A stretch of 64,000 bases of DNA from NCBI GenBank assembly GCA_019421365.1, contig JAHZFJ010000004.1, forward strand, positions 128,734-192,733, in the 5' to 3' direction. How positions within the stretch are numbered: the first letter of the stretch is position 1; every line of letters starts with the position of its first letter. The position numbers and the translations under genes are program-made. Of this stretch, positions 1 to 8,964 are shown piece after piece. Source of the stretch: Lachnospiraceae bacterium (GTDB lineage Bacteria > Bacillota > Clostridia > Lachnospirales > Lachnospiraceae). The notes beneath the pieces were generated by a model. That model saw only the letters and a list, made by a program, of their open reading frames with translations, did not search any database and had not been told where the DNA came from.

Positions 1-2
1 GT

Positions 3-539
3 AATATAGCACAGGATATTAATCTTCGTGTTGCTCATAAACCAGATAGCCAAGAGATTTGCTTTATTCCAGATAATGATTATGCTAAGTTTATAGAAGA
101 GAATTCTGGTGAAAAGATTATACCAGGTAATTTTGTTAACTCTGCAGGTGAAATAATTGGAAAGCACAAGGGTATTACCCATTATACAGTAGGACAAAGA
201 AAAGGACTTAACTTAAGTCTTGGCCACCCTGCGTTTGTCCTTGAGATTCGCCCAGAGACTAATGAAGTTGTTATTGGTACGAATGATGAAGTTTTCTCGG
301 ACAAATTATATGCAAATAATCTTAACTTTATGTCAATAGAAGACCTCGAGGGCAGTATGGAAGTAGAAGCAAAGATCAGATACAGCCATCAAGGTGCAAA
401 ATGTACAATTAAAAAAGTGGGTCCAGATGAGGTAGAATGCATCTTTGAAGAATCACAACGAGCAATTACACCAGGACAAGCAGTAGTTTTCTATAAAGAT
501 GACTACATTGTCGGTGGTGGAACAATTATGAGAAAGTAA
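3..539 (+). CDS. mnmA: tRNA-specific 2-thiouridylase MnmA, C-terminal part
   Basis: The reading frame is open from the window edge, so this is the last 178 codons of a gene of about 360. MnmA thiolates U34 of tRNA-Lys, -Glu and -Gln in the cytoplasm, using sulfur passed from a cysteine desulfurase. The visible part has the SQEICF motif carrying the second catalytic cysteine, followed by the THYTVGQRKGL segment and the C-terminal beta-barrel that ends in VGGGTI. The ATP-binding PP-loop lies upstream of the window. A strong hairpin terminator follows 34 bases after the stop. Identification is secure; only the 5' part is missing, by truncation at the window edge. Confidence 0.95.
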   Translation, partial: NIAQDINLRVAHKPDSQEICFIPDNDYAKFIEENSGEKIIPGNFVNSAGEIIGKHKGITHYTVGQRKGLNLSLGHPAFVLEIRPETNEVVIGTNDEVFSDKLYANNLNFMSIEDLEGSMEVEAKIRYSHQGAKCTIKKVGPDEVECIFEESQRAITPGQAVVFYKDDYIVGGGTIMRK

Positions 540-573
540 TTGGTATAATAATTGATACAAACAGATTTATAAA

Positions 574-623
574 AAAAGCTACACGTAATGCTATGTTGAT
601 TGATAGCATTACGTGTAGCTTTT
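574..623. terminator. Bidirectional intrinsic terminator
   Basis: A perfect 21 bp stem (574-594 with 603-623) has an 8-base loop and runs of A before and T after it. It sits between mnmA and the converging XRE regulator, so it can end transcription from both sides. Confidence 0.9.
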
Positions 624-710
624 TATATGAACAATTCTTGTTCGTATAATGTGAAGCAAAACTATCGTTTGGTACGTTTTCGGTTAATAAAAAGGTGGAC
701 TATTTCATAA

Positions 711-1160
711 TTACTCTTTACTATTCCATACATGAGCTAAAATATCTTTGAGTACTAAAAGTGCATCTATATCATTATACCCGTACTCCTTTTTTAAATG
801 GTTCAACATTTCTTTTAATTTGATAGCGTAATCGTTGACTTCAACTTCTTGTTGGTAAGTTGTTAAAATCGGATATTTTTTACCCCAAGCCTTTGTCCAG
901 TTAATTTTCTTTTGTGTTTCCTCGCTTGTATTTTCGATAATTTCTTCTATCTCTTTTATTTCAAAGTCAAATTCTATCAGTTCATCTAAAGAAAAGTGAT
1001 ATAAAACTGCTAACCTTTTAGATTGATAAATATCTGGAATTGTCTCGTCAAGTTCCCACTTTGAAATAGTTTGTCTGCTTACACCCAACTTCGCTGCGAC
1101 TTCTTCCTGTGATAAGCCGTTCTTCTTTCTGGCTTTAAATAAATTGCTTCCTAAGCTCAT
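711..1160 (-). CDS. XRE-family transcriptional regulator
   Basis: Protein of 149 residues with an N-terminal helix-turn-helix of the Cro/CI type (about residues 4-60, containing LSQEEVAAKLGVSRQTISKWE) and an acidic, partly coiled-coil C-terminal part of unknown function. I placed the start at the ATG ending at 1160, because a GGAGG lies 8 bases upstream of it; an ATG five codons earlier has no such site. It is transcribed alone toward mnmA. The C-terminal part shows no ligand domain I recognise, so the target is unknown. It could control the divergent promoter at 1309, which carries a palindrome, but that is only inferred from position. Confidence 0.85.
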   Translation of the reverse strand: MSLGSNLFKARKKNGLSQEEVAAKLGVSRQTISKWELDETIPDIYQSKRLAVLYHFSLDELIEFDFEIKEIEEIIENTSEETQKKINWTKAWGKKYPILTTYQQEVEVNDYAIKLKEMLNHLKKEYGYNDIDALLVLKDILAHVWNSKE

Positions 1161-1308
1161 ATAATCTACCTCCAAATTAGAATAATAATATTATAATGGA
1201 CTATTAATTAAAAATCTAGCAACCATAATTGGCAGTTATGCAACTATTTTTAACATAGGTCCAGTAGCAAAATAGCAGGAGTAAAAAGTAAAGAACAGGT
1301 ATTTCTTA

Positions 1309-1346
1309 TTGACATTTTCCATAGATATTCATACAATATATGAATA
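1309..1346 (+). promoter_or_regulatory. Sigma-A promoter with overlapping palindrome
   Basis: TTGACA (1309-1314), a 17-base spacer and TACAAT (1332-1337). The inverted repeat TATTCATA (1326-1333) / TATGAATA (1339-1346) covers the -10 box, the usual place for a repressor site. Part of the motif recurs just downstream (CATATATTCATATAATGA). Confidence 0.7.
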
Positions 1347-1443
1347 AGTAATCATATATTCATATAATGAAATAAAAGTTAAACAATTATTTACAAGAGA
1401 TTTGTGATAATACAAATCTTTATATTTGGGGAGGGATGTGCTT

Positions 1444-1845
1444 ATGAAAATCATACAATCTATAGGAATTATTATCTTAGGGATATTTTATCTTGCATAT
1501 TTTGGGAAGATGATAGAGCAACGCAAAAGAGGAATACAGACGAATCAATTAGGTGTAGGAGATAAAGCAAAGCGTACGAGGTACACTGAGAGCATCTTGA
1601 GAATAATAACAACTCTAATTGTAATCGTAATTATAGTAAGTACATACCTGAATACATCTTTTATTCGTAATATGGGAGTTCGGTACTTAGGTATACTATT
1701 GATAGGAATTGGAACAGTTGTGTTCATAACGGCGATGCATACCATGCGAGATAGTTGGAGAGCGGGGATACCACAAGGGGAGAAACTGCAGATTATTACA
1801 AAAGTACTTGACCGAGAGAAGGATAGCAATCTGTTATTTTATTAA
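1444..1845 (+). pseudogene. Truncated isoprenylcysteine/phospholipid methyltransferase-like membrane protein
   Basis: The frame encodes 133 residues with three hydrophobic segments (about 2-20, 50-70 and 78-98). The part ending in MRDSWRAGIP resembles the middle of the PEMT/ICMT methyltransferase family, where a motif of this kind is normally followed by a GIY-SRNP-type segment and two more helices that hold the SAM site. Here the similarity stops at about KLQIITK, and 13 unrelated residues lead to a stop. The protein is therefore roughly two-thirds of normal length and lacks the cofactor region. The ATG at 1444 is preceded by a strong GGGGAGGG and a good promoter, so it may still be expressed. 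Family membership is inferred from a short motif. Confidence 0.5.
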
Positions 1846-2003
1846 TCACGAAAAAATACGAAAAAAGAACTTGTGTTCCGACTGTTGAAATGGTATTATA
1901 TGTATATTCTTGCCAATAAAAGAATGGAGTACGTTTGATATAGGGTGAGAAGAGTATAATTGAAAAGTTACATATAAATTCATGGAAGAGGGAGGAAGTA
2001 CCA

Positions 2004-3005
2004 ATGATCCATGTTGAAAATATGTCGAAGGAATTCATATCTCCTAAGAAGTATCCTGGATTCAAAGGAGCAATTAAGGGATTGTTTTCTAATGAGAAGG
2101 TACGAAAATTAGCGGTAGATAATATATCCTTTGATATTAAAAAGGGGGAGATGGTTGGCTACATAGGCAGTAATGGTGCAGGAAAGTCCACATCGATCAA
2201 GATGATAACTGGAATCCTTACACCAACATTAGGTAGATGTACAGTTAATGGTATTGTACCTTATGAACAACGACAAATGAATGCAGCAAATGTCGGCGTT
2301 GTGTTCGGTCAACGAACGCAGCTGTGGTGGGACTTACCACTTAGTGAAACATATTCTATTCTCAAGGAAGTGTATAATGTTAGTGATGAGGATTATAAGA
2401 ATCGAATGGAATTCTTGCAGGAGGTTCTTGGATTCGATAGTTTTATTCATAGTACAGTGAGAACATTATCTCTTGGTCAGAGAATGCGTGCGGACCTTGC
2501 AGCAGCATTACTACATAATCCGAAGGTTCTGTATCTAGATGAGCCTACCATAGGTCTTGACTTAGTGGTTAAGGATAGTATGCGGCAGGCTATTAAGGAA
2601 ATTAATGCCCAGTATCAGACGACGGTAATCTTAACGACGCATGATTTATCAGATATTGAACAACTTTGTGAGAGAATCATTATTATTGATGAGGGTAAGG
2701 TGATTTATGATGGTACGATTGCCAATATTAAAGAATTATATGGCAAACGTAGAAGTGTTACAGTAGATGTTAATGATATCCAGGCTTTAGAAGGAATCGA
2801 CTTCCACGACGCTTTTTATCTGAGCGAGGAACAGCTAGTAGTAGGAAAAGAACAGTCTAGTATTACCTTTGATTTTGATAAAAATGCATTGAATATTTCA
2901 CATATTATCTCAAAAGTTATGGAAAGTACAGCGGTTCGAGATATTAAGATCCAAGATACGCAGATAACAGAAATCGTTAAAGAGATATACAAACATGGGA
3001 TGTGA
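2004..3005 (+). CDS. ABC-2 type exporter, ATP-binding protein
   Basis: Cytoplasmic ATPase of 333 residues that would power the two membrane proteins encoded next. Walker A is GSNGAGKST (residues 55-63), the signature is LSLGQRMR, Walker B is VLYLDEPTIGLD and the switch histidine is in LTTHD. A C-terminal extension of about 90 residues follows the nucleotide-binding domain, as in drug and polysaccharide ABC-2 exporters of the DrrA/YbhF type. The ATG has GGGAGG 8 bases upstream. The stop lies 10 bases before the start I chose for the next gene, so the three genes form an operon. The substrate cannot be read from the sequence. Confidence 0.9.
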   Translation: MIHVENMSKEFISPKKYPGFKGAIKGLFSNEKVRKLAVDNISFDIKKGEMVGYIGSNGAGKSTSIKMITGILTPTLGRCTVNGIVPYEQRQMNAANVGVVFGQRTQLWWDLPLSETYSILKEVYNVSDEDYKNRMEFLQEVLGFDSFIHSTVRTLSLGQRMRADLAAALLHNPKVLYLDEPTIGLDLVVKDSMRQAIKEINAQYQTTVILTTHDLSDIEQLCERIIIIDEGKVIYDGTIANIKELYGKRRSVTVDVNDIQALEGIDFHDAFYLSEEQLVVGKEQSSITFDFDKNALNISHIISKVMESTAVRDIKIQDTQITEIVKEIYKHGM

Positions 3006-3015
3006 GGTGGTCAGT

Positions 3016-3849
3016 GTGAAAAAACGTTCGTTACGACAAAGCCTACGGATATACAAACCATTTACCATTGGAAGGATACAAGAACAACTTGCATATAAAT
3101 GGTCATTCTATCTTTTTATCTTATCCAGTATGTTTAGTCTACTAGTAGGATATTATCTTTGGAAGGCTATTTATAATAGTAGCAGTAGTGAAGCACTGGG
3201 TGGCTTTACACAGAATGAGATGATTGTATATATATTTATGAGTTTCATAACAAGTAATTTAGTAAGAGTAAGTGTAACTAGAGATATCGGTAATGATGTA
3301 GTTGAGGGAACAATCGCAATGAATTTGGTTAAGCCAATTAATTATCAGGTTCGTTTGTTCTTTTCATCTTTAGGTAACGTATTATTTCGTTTTCTTGTTC
3401 CTGGATTGCCAATTTGGTTAGTGATGAGTATTGTGCGGTATGTATCCCTTGGTGAGTTACCACCTTCTCTAGTTGTAATAGTTACATATCTAGTGAGTGT
3501 TTGTTTAAGTTTTGTAATTATGTTTTTGTTTGATTTCTGTTTTGGTTTACTTGCTTTTTACACCACATATGTATGGGGATTGAATCTTGCTAAACAAGCA
3601 ATACTCGGATTTTTGACTGGTCAACTAATACCACTGTCCTTTTTCCCGGAAACAGTTCAACGAATATTTGATTTCCTTCCATTTGCCTCGATGAATTATA
3701 CTCCGGTTATGATTTATCTGAATAAAATGCCGATGGAAAGAGTAATTTTTTCGATGGGGATCCAAGTGATATGGATTATTTTACTATATCTAATAGCGAA
3801 TTATTTTTGGAAGCGAGTAACCACGAGAATTACTGTTTTAGGAGGTTGA
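3016..3849 (+). CDS. ABC-2 family exporter permease (DUF990 type), first subunit
   Basis: Integral membrane protein of 277 residues with about six hydrophobic segments, the first at roughly residues 25-50. It looks like the ABC2_membrane_6 / DUF990 family, whose members are always encoded as two unlike permeases next to a DrrA-like ATPase, as here. I chose the GTG at 3016: a GAGGTGG site precedes it, and an upstream ATG at 2995 would make the gene overlap the ATPase gene and lacks spacing. An FxxDxxFG-like segment, LFDFCFGLLAF, is typical of the family. Substrate unknown. Confidence 0.8.
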   Translation: MKKRSLRQSLRIYKPFTIGRIQEQLAYKWSFYLFILSSMFSLLVGYYLWKAIYNSSSSEALGGFTQNEMIVYIFMSFITSNLVRVSVTRDIGNDVVEGTIAMNLVKPINYQVRLFFSSLGNVLFRFLVPGLPIWLVMSIVRYVSLGELPPSLVVIVTYLVSVCLSFVIMFLFDFCFGLLAFYTTYVWGLNLAKQAILGFLTGQLIPLSFFPETVQRIFDFLPFASMNYTPVMIYLNKMPMERVIFSMGIQVIWIILLYLIANYFWKRVTTRITVLGG

Positions 3850-3853
3850 ACAG

Positions 3854-4645
3854 GTGAGGAGATATTTACATTTATATAGAGTATTTGCAACGCAGTTCAT
3901 GAAATCGTTAGTACAATCGAAGGTAGATTTTATCATTGGGCTCCTGGGATTCTTCCTTTCTCAGCTGTTCGGAATTGTTTTCTTATCGTTGGTTTTTAAA
4001 CAAATACCGAGTTTGAATGGCTGGACTTTTGAACAATTAGTCTTTATATACGGATTTGCGCAGATACCAAGGGGAATTGATCATTTCCTTACGGATAACA
4101 TTTGGATGCTTGCAATGAGATACGTCATACGAGGGGAGTTTGACCGATTCTTATTACGTCCAATTAATCCGTTCTTCCAATTAATCTGTGATAAATTCCA
4201 AGCGGATGCATTAGGAGAATTAATAGTTGGATTTGCATTAGTAGTTTTTTCTGTTATTAATCATACTGTGCAGGTGACACCAATGAATACCTTATTGTTT
4301 ATTATTTCAGTGTTGGCGGGAGCATTGATTTATACAGCAATTAAATTATTCTTTGCATCATTAGCATTTTGGATCAAGGATAGTATTGCAATTCTTCAAT
4401 TAGCTTATGAGACAGCAGACTTTGCTAAGTACCCTATATCCATATATCCAAAAGTAATACGAATTGTATTAACGTATCTGATTCCATTTGCATTTGTAGC
4501 ATTCTTCCCAGCAAGTTTCTTCTTAACAGGTAAGAATGTGCTAACGACGATTGGAGCAGAGGTGTTAATAGCAGGGATTGTTTGGATAATCGCATATGCA
4601 GTATTTCATAAGGGGTTAACGGTGTACGAGAGTGCGGGAAATTAA
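3854..4645 (+). CDS. ABC-2 family exporter permease (DUF990 type), second subunit
   Basis: Integral membrane protein of 263 residues, about six predicted helices, the second DUF990-like partner of the exporter. The start is GTG at 3854 with AGGAGG 8 bases upstream, and that site overlaps the end of the preceding gene, so translation is probably coupled. The segment RGEFDRFLLRPINPFFQ, placed between hydrophobic stretches, is characteristic of this permease type. It ends the operon; no clear terminator follows before the next gene 133 bases on. Confidence 0.8.
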   Translation: MRRYLHLYRVFATQFMKSLVQSKVDFIIGLLGFFLSQLFGIVFLSLVFKQIPSLNGWTFEQLVFIYGFAQIPRGIDHFLTDNIWMLAMRYVIRGEFDRFLLRPINPFFQLICDKFQADALGELIVGFALVVFSVINHTVQVTPMNTLLFIISVLAGALIYTAIKLFFASLAFWIKDSIAILQLAYETADFAKYPISIYPKVIRIVLTYLIPFAFVAFFPASFFLTGKNVLTTIGAEVLIAGIVWIIAYAVFHKGLTVYESAGN

Positions 4646-4778
4646 ATAGAGAGATATGCACTAATATTTATTGAAAACTACTCTAATTAATACACTATTT
4701 CTAAGCTATGTTTGGTGTTACAATACGATAGTTTTAGTATTATTACATCAATGTGACAGTTAAGAAAGGCATAAAGAA

Positions 4779-5816
4779 ATGAATGTAGGAATGAGTAGTA
4801 TTATGATTGGATTTACAATCTTGTTGTTTGCAGGATTGTGTCAAGGTAGTTTTGGATTAGGTTATAAGAATTATCAACCATTAAAGTGGGAGGCATTCTG
4901 GGAAATTTATTCTTTGTTTTGCATTATAGTTCCACTAGGCTGGGCTTGGTATCAAGTTCCTAATTTTTTTCACTATCTATCAAGTGCAGACGTAAAACAT
5001 ATCGTGGTGCCGGTTTTGTGTGGTACGATATGGGGGATATCTGCAGTAGGCTTTAGTAAGGCAGTTACATATATTGGTATGTCTCTGGTATATGGTTTGT
5101 CGATGGGAATATCTGCAGTAATTGGCTCAATAATTCCGTTACTTACGATGGAAAACAAACCAAGTACAATAAGTATTGTAGTACTTGTTGCTGGTATGGT
5201 TGTAACATTAGCTGGTATTACAGTTATAACAAAGGCAGGAATTGTTAAGACAGAGGAACAACAAGCCTTAGAAAAAGGTGCTGTTAATAAAGATGGTAAA
5301 TCAGGTAAAGCTAAGATTGGTTTGTTATTAGCAATGCTGTCAGGTTTTGGGTCAGGGGCTATGAATATAGGATTTGATTATGCAGGTCCAATTGGAAATG
5401 CAATCATGCAAGATGGATTCGGTGAAACAGGAGCTAGTGCTGTTCAATGGTTACTTGTACTAGTAGGGGGAGCACTTGCGGGTATTATATATTGTATCGT
5501 TGAACTTTCGAAGAATAAGACTTGGGTAAGTTTTACTTATAAAGGAAGCGCTAAACGAATCGTAATCTTATTCCTAACAAGTATTGTTTGGTTTGCGGCA
5601 CTTGCAAGCTATGGAATTGCAACTTTAGTCTTAGGTGATATGGGAGCAGTTACCGGCTGGATTCTATTCAATGCATTGGCATTGATTATTAGTAATCTTT
5701 GGGGAATACAATGCGGTGAATGGAAAGGTTCTAAAAGAGGAAAGAAGATTCTTCTTTATGGAAACCTAGTATTGATTATATCGTGGATATTTATTGGAAT
5801 ATCCAATGCAATATAA
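4779..5816 (+). CDS. RhaT-family L-rhamnose/proton symporter
   Basis: Membrane protein of 345 residues with ten hydrophobic segments, matching the length and pattern of RhaT (drug/metabolite transporter superfamily). The N-terminal CQGSFGLGYKN segment and the repeated GISAV and GSGAMN motifs fit RhaT. Members take up L-rhamnose with a proton. The gene has a weak GAAAGG site upstream of the ATG at 4779. It stands alone before an AraC regulator and a beta-galactosidase; no rhamnose isomerase, kinase or aldolase is in the window, so the real substrate may be another sugar or sugar alcohol released by neighbouring enzymes. Confidence 0.8.
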   Translation: MNVGMSSIMIGFTILLFAGLCQGSFGLGYKNYQPLKWEAFWEIYSLFCIIVPLGWAWYQVPNFFHYLSSADVKHIVVPVLCGTIWGISAVGFSKAVTYIGMSLVYGLSMGISAVIGSIIPLLTMENKPSTISIVVLVAGMVVTLAGITVITKAGIVKTEEQQALEKGAVNKDGKSGKAKIGLLLAMLSGFGSGAMNIGFDYAGPIGNAIMQDGFGETGASAVQWLLVLVGGALAGIIYCIVELSKNKTWVSFTYKGSAKRIVILFLTSIVWFAALASYGIATLVLGDMGAVTGWILFNALALIISNLWGIQCGEWKGSKRGKKILLYGNLVLIISWIFIGISNAI

Positions 5817-5851
5817 ATCGAACGTAATCTAAATAAGAGCATTTATTAATT

Positions 5852-5912
5852 AATCGTAGCTATAGGACTGTTCTGGAAGCATTCTTTCAGAATATTCTCA
5901 TTCGCTACGATT
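5852..5912 (+). terminator. Probable terminator after the symporter gene
   Basis: AATCGTAGC (5852-5860) pairs with GCTACGATT (5904-5912), with an inner TTCTG/CAGAA stem (5871-5875 with 5888-5892). The following TTTATTATT is a weak U-tract. Confidence 0.5.
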
Positions 5913-6024
5913 TATTATTGGAAGAATATTTGTAAGATAGGATTCCATTACAGGACTTGAAAGATTACATGTAGTTATGTAATATAGATTTTAGTAAAAG
6001 ACGTGCCAATGGGAGGATACCATA

Positions 6025-6870
6025 ATGCCATTTGAAATATCAAGTGAAAACTTTCGAAATGATACCATTTATCATCAATTTGGTTCGGATTATACCAATC
6101 TTTTTGGATGTGGGTTTTTAAATAAAAAGAATAAAAAGTGTAAGGAAGAGAATTACATCTATAAGCATTATGGTGTCGTTCTAGTCTTAAGTGGGAACGG
6201 AGTACATTTCGATGAGGAAGGGAATGAGACTATGGTATATCCGGGATGTCTGATTCAGCGTATCCCGGATAAGAAACAATCCTTACAACTTAATCCTGAT
6301 GGTAGCTGGTTAGAATTTTTTATATGTATTGGAAAAGGGATGTATGACTCCTTAGTATCGATGGATTTACTAGATGGAAAACAGACTGTTTTAGTACCTG
6401 GGCTAAATCGTGCCATACTTGAACGTTGCACAGAGTTTCATCAATTAATGAAATTCTCCCACCCGACGGAGATCAATATGTTGGTACCAGAGGCATTAAA
6501 AATTATTCTAATGTTTCATCAATTACATAAAGAAAACAGTAATAATTCGAAGGATCGAGAGATTGTACATAAGGCTAGTATGCTTCTAGCACAGCCCACT
6601 TCATATAAGGTACCGATTTCTGATATAGCAGATGATTTGAATATCGGTTATGAGAAATTTAGAAAGATATTCAAAGATATAATGGGTGTTTCTCCTCATA
6701 ATTATGTGATACAAAAACGGATGGATATTGCAAAAACATATTTAATAGACAAAAATAAAAGCATCAAAGAGATTGCGTTAGAACTTGGTTTTGCAGATGC
6801 CTATGCATTTTCTAAACAGTTCAGAAAATGTGTAGGTTTGTCGCCAAGTGAGTTTCGAAGGGAGTGCTAA
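6025..6870 (+). CDS. AraC-family transcriptional regulator
   Basis: Protein of 281 residues with an N-terminal cupin-like sensing region (about 1-165) and two C-terminal helix-turn-helix motifs (about 180-280; ISDIADDLNIGYEKFRKIFKD and IKEIALELGFADAYAFSKQFR). The ATG follows GGGAGG at normal spacing. It is co-directional with, and 183 bases upstream of, the lacL/lacM genes, so it is the likely local activator of the beta-galactosidase and perhaps of the symporter. The inducer is not visible in the sequence. Confidence 0.9.
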   Translation: MPFEISSENFRNDTIYHQFGSDYTNLFGCGFLNKKNKKCKEENYIYKHYGVVLVLSGNGVHFDEEGNETMVYPGCLIQRIPDKKQSLQLNPDGSWLEFFICIGKGMYDSLVSMDLLDGKQTVLVPGLNRAILERCTEFHQLMKFSHPTEINMLVPEALKIILMFHQLHKENSNNSKDREIVHKASMLLAQPTSYKVPISDIADDLNIGYEKFRKIFKDIMGVSPHNYVIQKRMDIAKTYLIDKNKSIKEIALELGFADAYAFSKQFRKCVGLSPSEFRREC

Positions 6871-7053
6871 GAAGAGCATAGTAATTGTTACTACGGTATA
6901 AAATTGTAATACCAATTTTGACATCAAGAATACCTTTTCATCAATTGTATGATTTAGATTAATTTATTAATATTATTTTATAGATAAGGATTATGACTAT
7001 AGGCTCTGTTTTAGTTAAAATGGAGTGGAACAGTTGACACAAGGAAAGGAAAC

Positions 7054-8964
7054 ATGGTGAGACAAATGAACGCAGATATGAATTGGTTAGATGATCCAGA
7101 GGTATTTCGAGTAAATCGGTTAGATGCACATAGTAATCATAGGTTTTACAAGGATATGGAAGAAATGAAGCAAGAATCTAATTCCTTAATGCAAAGTCTG
7201 AATGGAAATTGGAGTTTTTCTTATTCGAGGAATGCTAAGGAAAGACCGATTGATTTTTACAATGTGGATTTTGATGATCATATATTTGATGAGATACAAG
7301 TACCTGGGCATATAGAACTTAGTGGATACGATAAGATACACTATATTAATACGATGTACCCATGGGAAGGACATGCATATAGACGTCCGAAATATTTACT
7401 TGAAAATCATCCAGAGGGTGCTGGGCTATTTAGTGAATCAGAGTATAATCCAGTAGGTTCCTATCGCAAAGTATTCGATTTGAATGAAGAGCTGATAGGG
7501 AAAAGAGTTTACATCTGTTTTGAAGGTGCAGAACAAGCAATTTTTGTGTGGCTTAACGGAGAATTCGTTGGATATGCAGAGGATAGCTTTACTCCATCAG
7601 AATTTGATTTGACGCCATACATCAAAGAAAAAGGGAATGTTTTAGCAGTAGAAGTTCATAAAAGATGTTCTGCCGCATACCTAGAAGATCAAGATTTCTT
7701 CCGTTTCTTTGGAATTTATAGGAATGTTACGTTATACGCAAAACCTACTATCCATGTGGAGGATTTATGGGTAAGACCATCATTAAAAGAAGACAATACC
7801 ACAGGAAAGTTCCAGGTGGATTTGAAAATCTCATCCGTTACGGAGTCTGAGATGGAGAATGGTATGGTGAAGGTCACACTATTGGATAAGGAAGAAAGTG
7901 TGGTATTTCAAGCAGAAGATGCCATCAATGAGACAGTATCTTTGCAACCAGTGGAAATTGCGAAGGTAACTCCTTGGGATAATCACAATCCGTATCTGTA
8001 TACAGTACTTGTTCAAGTATATAATTCAGAACAAAAGCTTATTGAAGTTGTACCATATAATATCGGCTTTAGAAGAATCGAGATAAAAGATAACGTTATT
8101 CTATTAAACGGAAAGCGATTAATTATAAATGGTGTTAACCGTCATGAATGGAGTGCAGAGAGAGGAAGAAGCATTACGATGCAAGACATGGAATGGGATA
8201 TGAAGTGTATGCTAGAGAACAATATTAATGCAGTAAGAACATGTCATTATCCGAATCAGATTCCTTGGTATTATATGTGCGATGAGAATGGTGTATATAT
8301 GATGGCAGAGACAAATCTAGAATCCCATGGATCATGGCAAAAATCGGGTGCTATTGAACCTTCTTGGAATCTTCCAGGTAGTCATGAGAAGTGGAGAGAG
8401 GTAGTACTTGACAGAGCAAGATCTAATTTTGAATTCTTCAAGAATCATACGTCTATCTTAATGTGGTCTCTAGGTAATGAATCCTATGCAGAAGAGAATC
8501 TAGCTGTTATGAATCAGTATTATAAAGAGGTTGATCCGGAGCGATTAGTACATTATGAAGGAGTGGTATCCAATCGTATATTTGAAGATCGCATATCAGA
8601 TATGGAGAGTCAGATGTACACAGCACCTTGGAATGTAGAAGCGTATCTAGATAACAATCCGAAAAAGCCTATGCTTTTGTGTGAATATATGCATTGTATG
8701 GGAAATTCATTAGGCGGGATGATATCTTATGTTAAACTTCTAGATAAATATGAGAACTACCATGGTGGATTCATATGGGATTATATCGATCAGGCATTGT
8801 GGGTAAATGATGAAGTTACTGGAGAGAAAGTCTTGCGTTATGGTGGAGATTTCGACGACCGACCTTCTGATTACGAATTCTCAGGAAACGGTATTGTATT
8901 TGCAGATAGAAGTGAAAAACCAGCTATGCAGGAGGTAAAATATTGTTATGGATTGTACAAATAG
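7054..8964 (+). CDS. lacL: Beta-galactosidase large subunit (LacL, GH2)
   Basis: GH2 protein of 636 residues with the sugar-binding domain (about 50-215), the immunoglobulin-like domain and the TIM barrel. The acid/base glutamate is E476 in SLGNES and the nucleophile is E544 in LLCEYMHCMGNS. The chain stops after AMQEVKYCYGLYK, exactly where LacL of Lactobacillus and Leuconostoc ends. The rest of the enzyme is encoded by lacM, whose start overlaps lacL by 17 bases, as in lactobacilli. No signal peptide is present, so it acts in the cytoplasm on lactose or other beta-galactosides. This is a natural split and not a frameshift: the domain linking the barrel to the small chain in E. coli LacZ is absent. 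Confidence 0.92.
   Translation: MVRQMNADMNWLDDPEVFRVNRLDAHSNHRFYKDMEEMKQESNSLMQSLNGNWSFSYSRNAKERPIDFYNVDFDDHIFDEIQVPGHIELSGYDKIHYINTMYPWEGHAYRRPKYLLENHPEGAGLFSESEYNPVGSYRKVFDLNEELIGKRVYICFEGAEQAIFVWLNGEFVGYAEDSFTPSEFDLTPYIKEKGNVLAVEVHKRCSAAYLEDQDFFRFFGIYRNVTLYAKPTIHVEDLWVRPSLKEDNTTGKFQVDLKISSVTESEMENGMVKVTLLDKEESVVFQAEDAINETVSLQPVEIAKVTPWDNHNPYLYTVLVQVYNSEQKLIEVVPYNIGFRRIEIKDNVILLNGKRLIINGVNRHEWSAERGRSITMQDMEWDMKCMLENNINAVRTCHYPNQIPWYYMCDENGVYMMAETNLESHGSWQKSGAIEPSWNLPGSHEKWREVVLDRARSNFEFFKNHTSILMWSLGNESYAEENLAVMNQYYKEVDPERLVHYEGVVSNRIFEDRISDMESQMYTAPWNVEAYLDNNPKKPMLLCEYMHCMGNSLGGMISYVKLLDKYENYHGGFIWDYIDQALWVNDEVTGEKVLRYGGDFDDRPSDYEFSGNGIVFADRSEKPAMQEVKYCYGLYK

Noticed and set aside
8940..8964. 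Apparent frameshift between two beta-galactosidase parts
   Set aside because: The overlap, the subunit lengths and a ribosome site before the second start match the natural lacL/lacM split.
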